Notes under the pieces: model-generated
Seen by the model: only the letters and a program-made list of their open reading frames with translations
Database searches by the model: none
What the model was told of the DNA's origin: nothing
NCBI RefSeq assembly: GCF_001704155.1
Contig: NZ_CP016294.1
Location: forward strand, 1,857,501-1,921,500
Reading direction: 5' to 3'
DNA: 64,000 nt
Origin: Stenotrophomonas rhizophila
GTDB lineage: Bacteria > Pseudomonadota > Gammaproteobacteria > Xanthomonadales > Xanthomonadaceae
Position numbers and translations under genes: made by a program
Shown: one piece after another, positions 43,547-53,188 of the stretch
Layout: each line of letters opens with the position of its first letter
Numbering within the stretch: position 1 is the first letter of the stretch

Positions 43547-44695
43547 ATGTTGCGAATCTCTCTTCTGCCCGGCCGCACCGGAACCTGCGCCGCGGCGCTG
43601 CTGATCACTACGACCCTGCTGCTGGGCGGTTGCGGCGCCGGTGGCCCTGCCGGCGATGCCGCGGCGGCCGAGAAGGATCCCAAGGCCGAAAAAGCCCCCG
43701 ACGCCGTCCCGGTGGAGGCCGTTGCGGCCAGCCGCCGTGCGGTCGCCGCCAGCTACACCGGCACCGCCGCGCTGGAAGCGCGCGCCGAATCGCAGGTGGT
43801 GGCAAAAACGTCCGGCGTGGCCCTGGCCGTGATGGTCGAGGAAGGCCAGCAGGTCCGCGCCGGGCAGCCGCTGGTGCGGCTGGACCCGGACCGGGCGCGC
43901 CTGGCCGTGGCCCAGAGTGAAGCGCAGATGCGCAAGCTGGAGAACAGCTACCAGCGCGCCCAGAAACTGGTGGGCCAGCAGATGGTCAGCGCCGCCGATG
44001 TCGACCAGCTGCGCTACGACCTGGAAAACGCGCGCGCGCAGTACCGCCTGGCGACCCTCGAACTGTCCTACACCACGGTGGTGGCGCCGATCTCCGGCGT
44101 GATCGCATCGCGCTCGATCAAGACCGGCAACTTCGTGCAGATCAATACGCCGATCTTCCGCATCGTCGACAACTCGCGGCTGGAAGCCACGCTCAACGTG
44201 CCCGAGCGCGAACTGGCCACGCTGCGTGCCGGGCAGCCGGTGACCCTGGTGGCCGATGCGCTGCCGGGTAAATCCTTCCCCGGCACCGTGGACCGTATTT
44301 CCCCGGTGGTCGACGCCGGCAGCGGCACCTTCCGCGTGGTCAGCGGCTTCGGCGAAGATGCCGCCGGCCTGCAGCCGGGCATGTTCGGGCGGATCCGCAT
44401 CGACTACGACCAGCGCGCCGACGCGCTGGTGGTGCCGCGCCTGGCGCTGCTCGACGACGGTGACCCGGCGGTGTTCCGCGTGCGCGCGGGCAAGGTTGCC
44501 CGCGTGCCGGTCAAGCTGGGCTACGCCGAAGGCCCGTGGGTGGAGATCCGCGAGGGCCTGGCCGAGGGAGACAAGGTGGTGACGGCCGGCAAGGTCGCCC
44601 TGCGCGACGGCACCGCCGTGCAGGTGATCGGCGACAAGCCGGCCACCGCGGTGGCCAGCAAGGCCGCCCCGGCCAAGGCGGAGACCCGCCAATGA
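43547..44695 (+). CDS. RND efflux periplasmic adaptor (membrane fusion protein)
   Basis: The 382-residue product has a lipoprotein signal ending LLLGGCGAG, then the adaptor plan: a biotinyl-lipoyl half (VVAKTSGVALAVMVEEGQQV), a short alpha-helical hairpin (RLAVAQSEAQMRKLENSYQR, with QKLVGQQMVSAADVDQ), a second lipoyl half (APISGVIASRSIKTGNFV), a beta-barrel and a membrane-proximal domain. It should bridge an RND pump to an outer-membrane channel. The ATG at 43547 follows AGGGA; the longer upstream reading lacks a proper signal. Its last bases overlap the first pump gene (ATGA). Confidence 0.93.
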   Translation: MLRISLLPGRTGTCAAALLITTTLLLGGCGAGGPAGDAAAAEKDPKAEKAPDAVPVEAVAASRRAVAASYTGTAALEARAESQVVAKTSGVALAVMVEEGQQVRAGQPLVRLDPDRARLAVAQSEAQMRKLENSYQRAQKLVGQQMVSAADVDQLRYDLENARAQYRLATLELSYTTVVAPISGVIASRSIKTGNFVQINTPIFRIVDNSRLEATLNVPERELATLRAGQPVTLVADALPGKSFPGTVDRISPVVDAGSGTFRVVSGFGEDAAGLQPGMFGRIRIDYDQRADALVVPRLALLDDGDPAVFRVRAGKVARVPVKLGYAEGPWVEIREGLAEGDKVVTAGKVALRDGTAVQVIGDKPATAVASKAAPAKAETRQ

Positions 44696-47600
44696 GTTCG
44701 GCCGGGCACGACCACGGCAACGAGCCGCAGCCGGGCGAAGGCCCGGCCGCGCCTGGTGGCGGCCTGGTGGAATTCGCCACCCGCCGCCGCGTCACCATCT
44801 TCATGTTCATGATCACTCTGGTGCTGTTCGGCCTGATCGCGCTGGGCAACCTCAAGGTCAACCTGCTGCCGGACCTGAGCTATCCCACGTTGACCGTGCG
44901 CACCGAATACACCGGCGCGGCACCGACCGAGATCGAAACGCTGATCACCGAACCGGTCGAAGAGGCGGTGGGCGTGGTCAAGAACCTGCGCAAGCTGAAG
45001 TCGATCTCGCGCACCGGGCAGAGCGATGTGGTGCTGGAGTTCGCCTGGGGCACCAACATGGACCAGGCCAGCCTGGAGGTGCGCGACAAGATGGAAGCGC
45101 TGAACCTGCCACTGGAGGCCAAGGCCCCGGTGCTGCTGCGCTTCAATCCCTCCACCGCGCCGATCATGCGCCTGGTGATCGCGGCCAAGGACGACCCGGC
45201 CAGCGATGCCGACGCCGTGCGCCAGCTCACCGCGCTGCGCCGCTATGCCGATGAAGACCTGAAGAAGAAGCTCGAACCGGTGGCCGGCGTGGCGGCGGTG
45301 AAGGTGGGCGGCGGCCTGGAAGATGAAATCCAGGTCGACATCGACCAGCAGAAGCTGGCCCAGCTCAACCTGCCGATCGATACCGTCATCAAGCGGCTGA
45401 AGGAAGAGAACATCAACATCTCCGGCGGCCGCCTGGAAGAAGGGTCGCAGCGCTTCCTGGTGCGTACCGTCAACCAGTTCGCCGACCTGGAAGACATCCG
45501 CAACCTGCTGGTGACCACCCAGGGCAGCAACGGCAGTGCCGCCGACGCTGCCATGCAGCAGATGTTCGCCATCGCCGCCTCGACCGGTTCGGATGCCGCG
45601 GTCGCCGCCGCGTCCGCCGCGCAAAGCGCGTCCAGCAGCAGCTCCACCACGGTGGCCAACGGCGTGCCGGTGCGGCTGAAGGACGTGGCCACGGTGCGCC
45701 AGGGCTTCAAGGAACGCGAAGCGATCATCCGCCTGGGCGGCCGCGAAGCGGTGGAACTGGCCATCTACAAGGAAGGCGATGCCAACACGGTGGCCACCGC
45801 CGAAGCACTGCGCGCCAAGCTTGAGCAGATCAAGGCGCAGATTCCCGGTGATGCCGAACTGACCACCATCGAAGACCAGTCGCGCTTCATCGAGCACGCC
45901 ATCAGCGACGTCAAGAAGGATGCGGTGATCGGCGGCCTGCTGGCCATCCTGATCATCTTCCTGTTCCTGCGCGATGGCTGGAGCACGTTCGTGATCAGCC
46001 TGTCGCTGCCGGTCTCGATCATCACCACGTTCTTCTTCATGGGCCAGCTGGGGCTGAGCTTGAACGTGATGTCGCTGGGCGGGTTGGCGCTGGCCACCGG
46101 CCTGGTGGTGGACGATTCCATCGTGGTGCTGGAAAGCATCGCCAAGGCGCGCGAACGCGGCCTGGGCATCCTGCAGGCGGCCATCACCGGCACCCGCGAA
46201 GTCAGCATGGCCGTGGTCGCCTCTACCCTGACCACCATCGCGGTGTTCCTGCCGCTGGTGTTCGTCGACGGCATCGCCGGCCAGCTGTTCCGCGACCAGG
46301 CGCTGACCGTGGCGATCGCCATCGCGATCTCGCTGCTGGTGGCGATGACCCTGATCCCGATGCTGAGCTCGCTCAAGGGCCGCCCGCCGCTGGCGTTCCC
46401 GGAAGAGCCCGCGCATGCCGCATGGCAGCCGCAGCGTCGCTGGCTCAAGCCGGTCGCCGGCAGCCGCCGCGGTTTCGGCGCGCTGGCCCGCTGGACCGTG
46501 TTCGGCATCGCGTGGGCCATCGTGCGCGTGTGGCGCCTGCTGGTGGCGGTGATCGGCCCGGTGATGCGCAAGGCCAGCGACCTGGCCATGAAGCCGTACG
46601 CCGGTGCCGAGCGCGGTTACCTGCGCCTGCTGCCGAACGCACTGGCCCACCCGGGCAAGGTACTGGGCATGGCGGCGCTGGCCTTCGTGGCCACGCTCGC
46701 GCTGGTGCCGATGTTGGGCGCGGACCTGATTCCGCAGCTGGCCCAGGATCGCTTTGAGATGACCGCAAAGCTGCCGGCCGGCACGCCGCTGAAGCAGACC
46801 GATGCGCTGGTGCGCGAGCTGCAGTTGGCCCACGCCAAGGAAGACAGCATCACCTCGCTGTACGGGGTGAGCGGCAGCGGCACGCGGCTGGATGCCAGCC
46901 CGACCGAGAGCGGCGAGAACATCGGCAAGCTCACCGTGGTGATGGCCGACGGCGGCAGTGCCCGGACCGAGGCGGCCATCACCGAGCGCCTGCGCGCTTC
47001 GATGCAGGACCACCCGGGCGTGCAGGTCGACTTCGCGCGGCCCGCACTGTTCAGCTTCTCCACGCCGCTGGAAGTGGAGCTGCGCGGGCAGGACATGGCC
47101 ACCCTGGAACGTGCCGGGCAGGCGCTGGCCGCGCGGTTGCGCAGCAACCCGCACTACGCCGACGTGAAATCGACCGTGGAAGAGGGCTTCCCGGAAATCC
47201 AGATCCGCTTCGACCAGGAGCGCGCCGGTGCGCTGGGCCTGACCACGCGGCAGATCGCCGACGTGGTGGTCAAGAAGGTGCGCGGCGACGTGGCCACGCG
47301 CTACAGCTTCCGTGACCGCAAGATCGACGTGCTGGTGCGCGCCCAGGAAGGCGACCGCGCCAGCGTGGAGAGCATCCGCCGGTTGATCGTCAACCCGGGC
47401 AGCACGCGCCCGGTGACGCTGGACGCGGTGGCCGACGTGGTGGCCACCAACGGCCCCAGCGAGATCCACCGGGCCGACCAGACCCGCGTGGCGGTGGTGT
47501 CGGCCAACCTGCGCGACACCGACTTGGGCGGCGCGGTGCGCGAAGTACAGGACATGGTCGCCAACGACCCGCTGGGTGCCGGCGTCAGCATGCACATCGG

Positions 47601-48207
47601 TGGTCAGGGCGAGGAGCTGGCCGAATCGGCGCGCTCGCTGATCTTCGCCTTCGGCCTGGCGATCTTCCTGGTCTATCTGGTGATGGCCTCGCAGTTCGAA
47701 TCGCTGCTGCACCCGTTCGTCATCCTGTTCACCATCCCGCTGGCGCTGGTCGGTGCGATCCTGGCGCTGATGCTCACCGGCAAGCCGATCTCGGTGGTGG
47801 TGTTCATCGGCCTGATCCTGCTGGTGGGGCTGGTGACCAAGAACGCGATCATCCTGATCGACAAGGTCAACCAGCTGCGCGAGGCCGGCGTGGCCAAGCA
47901 TGAAGCGCTGGTGGAAGGCGCACGCTCGCGCCTGCGCCCGATCATCATGACCACCCTGTGCACGCTGTTCGGCTTCCTGCCGCTGGCGGTGGCGATGGGC
48001 GAGGGTGCCGAAGTGCGCGCCCCGATGGCGATCACCGTGATCGGCGGCCTGCTGGTGTCCACGCTGCTCACCCTGCTGGTGATCCCGGTGGTGTACGACC
48101 TGCTTGATCGCCGTGGCGATGCCTATTACCGCGAACGTGGCCGCCATCACCACCGCGGTACGCCCGATGCCGGCAGCGCCGGTAGTGCGGCCCAGGAGCC
48201 GGCATGA
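44692..48207 (+). CDS. RND efflux transporter, first of two, intact proton relay
   Basis: The 1171-residue inner-membrane pump has twelve predicted helices and two large periplasmic loops. The helix 4 relay VVDDSIVVLESI keeps both Asp residues, and helix 10 keeps the Lys (LVTKNAIILIDKV). It is 100 or more residues longer than common drug pumps, through a Ser/Ala-rich insert around residues 280-325 and a basic stretch before the seventh helix. The substrate is unknown. It is joined to the adaptor and to the second pump by 4-base ATGA overlaps, so the three products are probably made in fixed ratio. Confidence 0.92.
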   Translation: MSSAGHDHGNEPQPGEGPAAPGGGLVEFATRRRVTIFMFMITLVLFGLIALGNLKVNLLPDLSYPTLTVRTEYTGAAPTEIETLITEPVEEAVGVVKNLRKLKSISRTGQSDVVLEFAWGTNMDQASLEVRDKMEALNLPLEAKAPVLLRFNPSTAPIMRLVIAAKDDPASDADAVRQLTALRRYADEDLKKKLEPVAGVAAVKVGGGLEDEIQVDIDQQKLAQLNLPIDTVIKRLKEENINISGGRLEEGSQRFLVRTVNQFADLEDIRNLLVTTQGSNGSAADAAMQQMFAIAASTGSDAAVAAASAAQSASSSSSTTVANGVPVRLKDVATVRQGFKEREAIIRLGGREAVELAIYKEGDANTVATAEALRAKLEQIKAQIPGDAELTTIEDQSRFIEHAISDVKKDAVIGGLLAILIIFLFLRDGWSTFVISLSLPVSIITTFFFMGQLGLSLNVMSLGGLALATGLVVDDSIVVLESIAKARERGLGILQAAITGTREVSMAVVASTLTTIAVFLPLVFVDGIAGQLFRDQALTVAIAIAISLLVAMTLIPMLSSLKGRPPLAFPEEPAHAAWQPQRRWLKPVAGSRRGFGALARWTVFGIAWAIVRVWRLLVAVIGPVMRKASDLAMKPYAGAERGYLRLLPNALAHPGKVLGMAALAFVATLALVPMLGADLIPQLAQDRFEMTAKLPAGTPLKQTDALVRELQLAHAKEDSITSLYGVSGSGTRLDASPTESGENIGKLTVVMADGGSARTEAAITERLRASMQDHPGVQVDFARPALFSFSTPLEVELRGQDMATLERAGQALAARLRSNPHYADVKSTVEEGFPEIQIRFDQERAGALGLTTRQIADVVVKKVRGDVATRYSFRDRKIDVLVRAQEGDRASVESIRRLIVNPGSTRPVTLDAVADVVATNGPSEIHRADQTRVAVVSANLRDTDLGGAVREVQDMVANDPLGAGVSMHIGGQGEELAESARSLIFAFGLAIFLVYLVMASQFESLLHPFVILFTIPLALVGAILALMLTGKPISVVVFIGLILLVGLVTKNAIILIDKVNQLREAGVAKHEALVEGARSRLRPIIMTTLCTLFGFLPLAVAMGEGAEVRAPMAITVIGGLLVSTLLTLLVIPVVYDLLDRRGDAYYRERGRHHHRGTPDAGSAGSAAQEPA

Positions 48208-51200
48208 GCATCGCCGAGTTCTCCATCCGCCGCCCCATCACCACCATCATGTGCTTCGTCTCACTGGTGGTGGTGGGCCTGATCGCCTCGTTCCGGTTGC
48301 CACTGGAGGCGCTGCCGGACATCTCCGCGCCGTTCCTGTTCGTGCAGGTGCCCTACACCGGCTCGACCCCGGAGGAAGTGGAGCGCACCATCATCCGGCC
48401 GACGGAGGAAGCGCTGGCCACGATGACCGGGATCAAGCGCATGCGTTCCCAGGCGACCGCCGAAGGTGCCAGCATCTTCATCGAGTTCACCGACTGGGAC
48501 CGCGACATCGCCATCGCCGCCTCCGACGCGCGCGAGCGCATCGACGCGATCCGCAGCGACCTGCCCGATGACCTGCAGCGCTACAACGTGTTCAAGTGGT
48601 CCAGCAGCGATGAGCCGGTATTGAAGGTGCGCCTGGCCAGTGCATCGGACCTGACCGGTGCCTACGACATGCTCGACCGCGAGTTCAAGCGGCGGATCGA
48701 GCGCATTCCCGGCGTGGCCCGGGTGGAGATCTCCGGCGCGCCACCGAATGAGGTGGAAATCGCGATCGATGCCGATCGCCTGACCGCGCACAACCTGAGC
48801 ATCAACGAACTCAGCGACCGCCTGCGCACGCTCAACTTCTCCATCTCGGCCGGGCAGATCGACGACAACGGTCAGCGGGTACGGATCCAGCCGGTCGGCG
48901 AGATCACCGATCTGCAGGAACTGCGCGACCTGGTCATCGATACGAAGGGCCTGCGCCTGGGCGACATTGCCGACGTGCGGCTCAAGGCGGCGCGCATGAA
49001 CTACGGCCGTCGCCTGGATGGCAATCCGGCGGTGGGCCTGGACATCTACAAGGAGCGCAGCGCCAACCTGGTGGAAGTCTCGCGAGGCGCGCTGGCGGAG
49101 GTGGAAGCCATCCGCCGGCAGCCGTCGATGCGCGATGTGAACATCAAGGTGATCGACAACCAGGGCAAGACGGTGACGTCCTCGCTGCTGGAGCTGGCCG
49201 AAGCCGGCGCGGTCGGCCTGCTGCTGTCGGTGACGGTGCTGTTCTTCTTCCTGCGCCATTGGCCGTCGACGCTGATGGTGACCCTGGCGATCCCGATCTG
49301 TTTCGTGATCACCCTGGGCTTCATGTACTTCGTCGGGGTGACCCTCAACATCCTGACCATGATGGGCCTGCTGCTGGCGGTCGGCATGCTGGTGGACAAC
49401 GCCGTGGTGGTGGTGGAAAGCATCTACCAGGAACGCGAGCGCATGCCCGACCAACCGGTGCAGGCCTCGATCATCGGCACCCGCAACGTGGCCATCGCGC
49501 TCAGCGCCGGCACCCTGTGCCACTGCATCGTGTTCGTGCCCAACCTGTTTGGCGAAACCAACAACATCAGCATCTTCATGGCGCAGATCGCGATCACCAT
49601 CTCGGTCTCGCTGATGGCCTCGTGGCTGGTGGCGGTGAGCCTGATCCCGATGCTGTCCGCGCGCATGCAGACGCCCAAGCTGGTGCACTCGCAGACCGGC
49701 GTGATCGCCCGCCTGCAGCGCCGCTATGCCCAGCTGCTGCAATGGACGCTGGAACACCGCGGCTGGAGCGTGTTCGGCATCATCATGGTGGTGCTGGTCA
49801 GCCTGGTGCCGATGAAGCTGACCAAGATCGACATGTTCGGCGGCGAAGGTGGCACCGATGTCTTCATCGGCTACAACTGGAAGGGGGCCTTCACCCGCGC
49901 GCAGATGTCCGACGAGATCCTGCGGGTGGAACAGTACCTGGACCAGAACCGCGAGAAGCTGCACATCACCCAGGTGTATTCCTGGTACAGCGAACAGGAA
50001 GGCAGCAGCACGATCGTGACGCTGGACGCCAAGCACGCGGGCAACATGGCCGCCGTGCAGGAGTCGCTGCGCAAGGGACTGCCGCGCTCGGCGCGGGCCG
50101 ATTACATCATCGGCAACCAGGGCGGCGATGGCGGCGGTGGCGGTGGCAGCAAGGGCGTGGAAGTGCAGCTGGTGGGTGATTCGACGCAGATGCTGCAGGA
50201 GATCGGCGAAGACGTGGTGCCGTTGCTGGCCCAGCGCAAGGAACTGCGCGATGTACGCATCGACAATGGGGAGAAGGGTAGCGAGCTGTCCATCCATGTG
50301 GACCGCGAGCGTGCCGCTGCGTTCGGCTTCAATGCCGAGCAGGTTGCCAGCTTTGTCGGCCTGGCGCTGCGCGGTGCACCGCTGCGCGAGTTCCGTCGCG
50401 GTGACAGCGAAGTGCCGGTGTGGGTGCGCTTTGCCGGTGCCGAACAGAGCAGCCCGGAAGACCTGGCCAGCTTCACCGTGCGCACCGGCGACGGTCGCTC
50501 GGTACCGCTGCTGAGCCTGGTCGATGTCAGCATCAAGCCGTCCGCCACCCGCGTCGGCCGTACCAACCGCCAGACCACGCTGACCATCAAGGCCAACCTG
50601 GCCGAGAAGGTGACGGCGCCGGAAGGCCGCAAGGCGATGGAGGAAACGCTCAAGCCGATGAGCTTCCCGGCCGGCTACAACTTCACCTTCGACGGCGGCG
50701 ACTTCGGCGACGACAACGAGGCCATGCAGCAGATGCTGTTCAACCTGGTCATCGCGCTGGTGATGATCTACGTGGTGATGGCGGCGGTGTTCGAATCGCT
50801 GCTGTTCCCGGCCGCCATCATGAGCGGGGTGCTGTTCTCGATCTTCGGGGTGTTCTGGTTGTTCTGGCTCACCGGTACCTCGTTCGGCATCATGTCCTTC
50901 ATCGGCATCCTGGTGCTGATGGGGGTGGTGGTGAACAACGGCATCGTGATGATCGAGCACATCAACAACCTGCGCCGGCGCGGCCTGGCCCGCACCCAGG
51001 CGCTGGTGGAAGGCTCGCGCGAGCGCCTGCGCCCAATCATGATGACGATGGGCACGGCGATCCTGGCGATGGTCCCGATCTCGCTCACCGACACCCAGCT
51101 GCTGGGGGATGGCCCGCCGTACTACCCGATGGCGCGCGCCATTGCCGGCGGCCTGGCGTTCTCCACCGTGGTCAGCCTGCTGTTCCTGCCGACCATCTAC

Positions 51201-51299
51201 GCCATGCTCGACGACATGAGCATCAACGTGGCCCGCATCGTGCGGCGGGCGAGGGGATTGCCGCCCAAGGGCAGCGATGCGGTGATCGAACCGGCATGA
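48204..51299 (+). CDS. RND efflux transporter, second of two, altered proton relay
   Basis: The 1031-residue protein has the full RND plan: FSIRRPITTIMCFVSLVVVG at the N-terminus, two periplasmic loops and twelve helices. In helix 4 the usual VDDA reads MLVDNAVVVVESI, so the second Asp is Asn. In helix 10 the usual Lys is absent (VVVNNGIVMIEHI). Proton-coupled transport by this subunit alone is therefore doubtful. It may pair with the first pump in a mixed trimer, as MdtB and MdtC do. A Gly-rich run lies in the second loop. A terminator follows, and no TolC-like gene is near. Confidence 0.92.
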   Translation: MSIAEFSIRRPITTIMCFVSLVVVGLIASFRLPLEALPDISAPFLFVQVPYTGSTPEEVERTIIRPTEEALATMTGIKRMRSQATAEGASIFIEFTDWDRDIAIAASDARERIDAIRSDLPDDLQRYNVFKWSSSDEPVLKVRLASASDLTGAYDMLDREFKRRIERIPGVARVEISGAPPNEVEIAIDADRLTAHNLSINELSDRLRTLNFSISAGQIDDNGQRVRIQPVGEITDLQELRDLVIDTKGLRLGDIADVRLKAARMNYGRRLDGNPAVGLDIYKERSANLVEVSRGALAEVEAIRRQPSMRDVNIKVIDNQGKTVTSSLLELAEAGAVGLLLSVTVLFFFLRHWPSTLMVTLAIPICFVITLGFMYFVGVTLNILTMMGLLLAVGMLVDNAVVVVESIYQERERMPDQPVQASIIGTRNVAIALSAGTLCHCIVFVPNLFGETNNISIFMAQIAITISVSLMASWLVAVSLIPMLSARMQTPKLVHSQTGVIARLQRRYAQLLQWTLEHRGWSVFGIIMVVLVSLVPMKLTKIDMFGGEGGTDVFIGYNWKGAFTRAQMSDEILRVEQYLDQNREKLHITQVYSWYSEQEGSSTIVTLDAKHAGNMAAVQESLRKGLPRSARADYIIGNQGGDGGGGGGSKGVEVQLVGDSTQMLQEIGEDVVPLLAQRKELRDVRIDNGEKGSELSIHVDRERAAAFGFNAEQVASFVGLALRGAPLREFRRGDSEVPVWVRFAGAEQSSPEDLASFTVRTGDGRSVPLLSLVDVSIKPSATRVGRTNRQTTLTIKANLAEKVTAPEGRKAMEETLKPMSFPAGYNFTFDGGDFGDDNEAMQQMLFNLVIALVMIYVVMAAVFESLLFPAAIMSGVLFSIFGVFWLFWLTGTSFGIMSFIGILVLMGVVVNNGIVMIEHINNLRRRGLARTQALVEGSRERLRPIMMTMGTAILAMVPISLTDTQLLGDGPPYYPMARAIAGGLAFSTVVSLLFLPTIYAMLDDMSINVARIVRRARGLPPKGSDAVIEPA

Positions 51300-51302
51300 A
51301 CG

Positions 51303-51331
51303 AAAAGGGCCACGCAATGCGTGGCCCTTTT
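51303..51331 (+). terminator. Rho-independent terminator after the RND operon
   Basis: AAAAGGGCCACGC-AAT-GCGTGGCCCTTTT has perfect 13-bp arms starting four bases after the stop. Confidence 0.88.
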
Positions 51332-51333
51332 CG

Positions 51334-51357
51334 CATCGACCAACGGTCGATACCTAC
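51334..51357 (-). repeat. GTAG-headed REP, first of an inverted pair
   Basis: On the minus strand this reads GTAGGT then ATCGACC-GTT-GGTCGAT. It stands head to head with the REP at 51375-51399. Confidence 0.75.
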
Positions 51358-51374
51358 CGTTCCGATCCACGTGG

Positions 51375-51399
51375 GTAGGTACCGACCGTTGGTCGGTAC
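51375..51399 (+). repeat. GTAG-headed REP, second of an inverted pair
   Basis: GTAG is followed by GTACCGACC-GTT-GGTCGGTAC with perfect 9-bp arms. It is inverted relative to the REP 18 bases before it. Together they fill the gap between the RND operon and the convergent TraB-family gene. Confidence 0.78.
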
Positions 51400-51406
51400 G
51401 GCGCCG

Positions 51407-52630
51407 TCAGCCGCCGACCTTGTTCCAGACCTGGAAGCCGGTGAGCCACAAGCCCAGCATGCTGCCGAGGTTGGTCAGCATGAAGGTCAGCACCACCCGG
51501 GTGACGCGGTTGCGGTACCAGCCGCGCACGCTCTGCGCGTCATCGCGCAGCTTGAGGAAATCCTCGTACGCCGGCTTGCGCAGGCGCGCCTCGACCAGCG
51601 CGGCAAAGGCGCCGGTCGGGATGCTCAGGCGGAATGGCTTGAACGGCGCCACCACGATCGCGGTAAGGATGCTCAGCGGATGGCTGCCGGCCAGCAGGCA
51701 GCCCAACCCGGCCAAGCCGCCGGTGTACATCGCCCACACCGCCAGCAGCTCGGTGCCCACGCCCAGTCCACCGCGATAGAACCCCACGGCAATACCGGCC
51801 AACACCACTGCCAGGATGGTCAGCGTGATCCACGGAATGTTGCGCTTCTTCGGCACGTCTTCCAGCGACGCACGCAGCGGGCCGGGCGCTTCGGTGTCCG
51901 ATTCCAGGTATTTCGCCAGCCCGGCCAGGTGGCCGGCACCGACCACGGCCAGCACTTCGCGCTGCGCCGGATCGTGTACTTCGCGCAGGCGGGTGGCCAT
52001 GTAGCGGTCGCGCTCGCCGATGATGGTTTCGTACAGTGCCGGGCTTTCGCTGGCGAACTCGCCGAAGCTCGCTTCCAGCATGTCACCCTGCTTGAGCTTC
52101 TCGATCTCGTCTTCGCCGACGTCGTCGGAGGCGAACAGGCCGGCGCCCAGGCCCATGACCAGTTTGATCTTGCCGAAGAAGCCCAGTCGCTGCGAGGCGC
52201 GCTTGAAGGTCAGGCCCACTTCGCGGTCGATCAGGTGCACCGGCAGGTTGTGCGCGTTGGCCAGGCCGACTGCGCGCTTGAGCTCGGCACCGGGCTCGAT
52301 GCCCAGCTGCTCGGCCAGCCGCCGCTGGTAGGCGGCCAGGGCGAGGTTGGCGGCGAACAGCGCCACGCGGCCCTTGCGGATCACTTCGACCAGGTCCAGC
52401 TTGGCCAACGCATCGGGATTGGTCAGCGCCTGGAGGCGCTGCGGATCCAGCTCCACCGCGACCGCATCGAAGCGGCCGCTGTTGATGGCCCGTTCCACCA
52501 CCTCCACGCTGGCCTGCGAGACGTGCGCGGTGCCCAGCAAGGTATAGCGCACGCCGTCGCGCTCGACCACGCGCACGGGCTGGCCGGCGAACAGGGTGTC
52601 GCCGTTGTCGTCCATCAGGTTTTCAGTCAT
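51407..52630 (-). CDS. TraB/PrgY-family membrane protein
   Basis: The 407-residue product has the TraB domain (LLGTAHVSQASVEVVERAI, AVAVELDPQRLQAL, LIDREVGLTFKRA and the late VLAVVGAGHLAGLAKYL), followed by about four membrane helices (ITLTILAVVLAGIAVGFY and others). PrgY relatives limit peptide-pheromone activity in enterococci and the domain is thought to be a metal-dependent peptidase; the role here is unknown. ATG 52630 lies four bases after the GNAT stop, and ATG 52642 would overlap it. It is the last of an aguB-GNAT-TraB run. Confidence 0.9.
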   Translation of the reverse strand: MTENLMDDNGDTLFAGQPVRVVERDGVRYTLLGTAHVSQASVEVVERAINSGRFDAVAVELDPQRLQALTNPDALAKLDLVEVIRKGRVALFAANLALAAYQRRLAEQLGIEPGAELKRAVGLANAHNLPVHLIDREVGLTFKRASQRLGFFGKIKLVMGLGAGLFASDDVGEDEIEKLKQGDMLEASFGEFASESPALYETIIGERDRYMATRLREVHDPAQREVLAVVGAGHLAGLAKYLESDTEAPGPLRASLEDVPKKRNIPWITLTILAVVLAGIAVGFYRGGLGVGTELLAVWAMYTGGLAGLGCLLAGSHPLSILTAIVVAPFKPFRLSIPTGAFAALVEARLRKPAYEDFLKLRDDAQSVRGWYRNRVTRVVLTFMLTNLGSMLGLWLTGFQVWNKVGG

Positions 52631-52634
52631 TTCA

Positions 52635-53165
52635 TCATTCATTCGAAGGGGCGCTGTCGACACCGTCGCCGAGCGCGCGCTGCATCTGCACCGTATCCAG
52701 CCAGCGCCCATGCTTGCGGCCCAGGCCACGGAAAATGCCGACCAGGTGGAAGCCGAAGCGTTCGTGCAGCTTGATCGATGCGGTGTTGGTCGGTTCGCCG
52801 ATCACCGCCACCATCTGCCGGTAGCCACGCGCGACGCAGGCGTCGATCAGGCCCTGCATCAGCGCGGTGCCGACGCCCTTGCCCTGGAACGCGGCATCGA
52901 CGTAGACGGAGTTTTCGACCGTCCACTGGTAGGCGATACGCCCACGGTAGGTGTTGGCATAGGCGTAGCCGGCCACGTGGCCGTCAACCTCGGCCACGAT
53001 GTACGGGAAACCGCGTGCGACGATGTCGTGCATGCGCCGCTGCATCTCGGCCGCATCCGGAACGTCGTACTCATAGGTGTTGACGAAGTCGGTTACTTCC
53101 ACCGCATAGATGGCGGTGATGGCCGCAACGTCGGCATCGGTGGCGTCGCGCAGCAGCACGGTCAC
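52635..53165 (-). CDS. GNAT acetyltransferase, phosphinothricin-type
   Basis: The 176-residue product has the GNAT fold with the acetyl-CoA loop QGKGVGTALM and the subfamily blocks FVNTYEYDVPDAAEM, AGYAYANTYRGRIAYQWTVE and IKLHERFGFHLVGIF. Related enzymes acetylate phosphinothricin or methionine derivatives, and many have other amine substrates. Standing between aguB and the TraB gene, it could act on a polyamine, but that is inference. The start is GTG at 53165 with AGGAA in front; it begins 23 bases after the aguB stop. Confidence 0.9.
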   Translation of the reverse strand: MTVLLRDATDADVAAITAIYAVEVTDFVNTYEYDVPDAAEMQRRMHDIVARGFPYIVAEVDGHVAGYAYANTYRGRIAYQWTVENSVYVDAAFQGKGVGTALMQGLIDACVARGYRQMVAVIGEPTNTASIKLHERFGFHLVGIFRGLGRKHGRWLDTVQMQRALGDGVDSAPSNE

Positions 53166-53188
53166 GGGGCAGGGTTCCTGTGGGAAGG

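Noticed and set aside
44521..48153. 1210-codon minus-strand open frame opposite the first RND pump
   Set aside because: Shadow frame rich in His, Gln and Arg; the plus strand has the full RND motif set.
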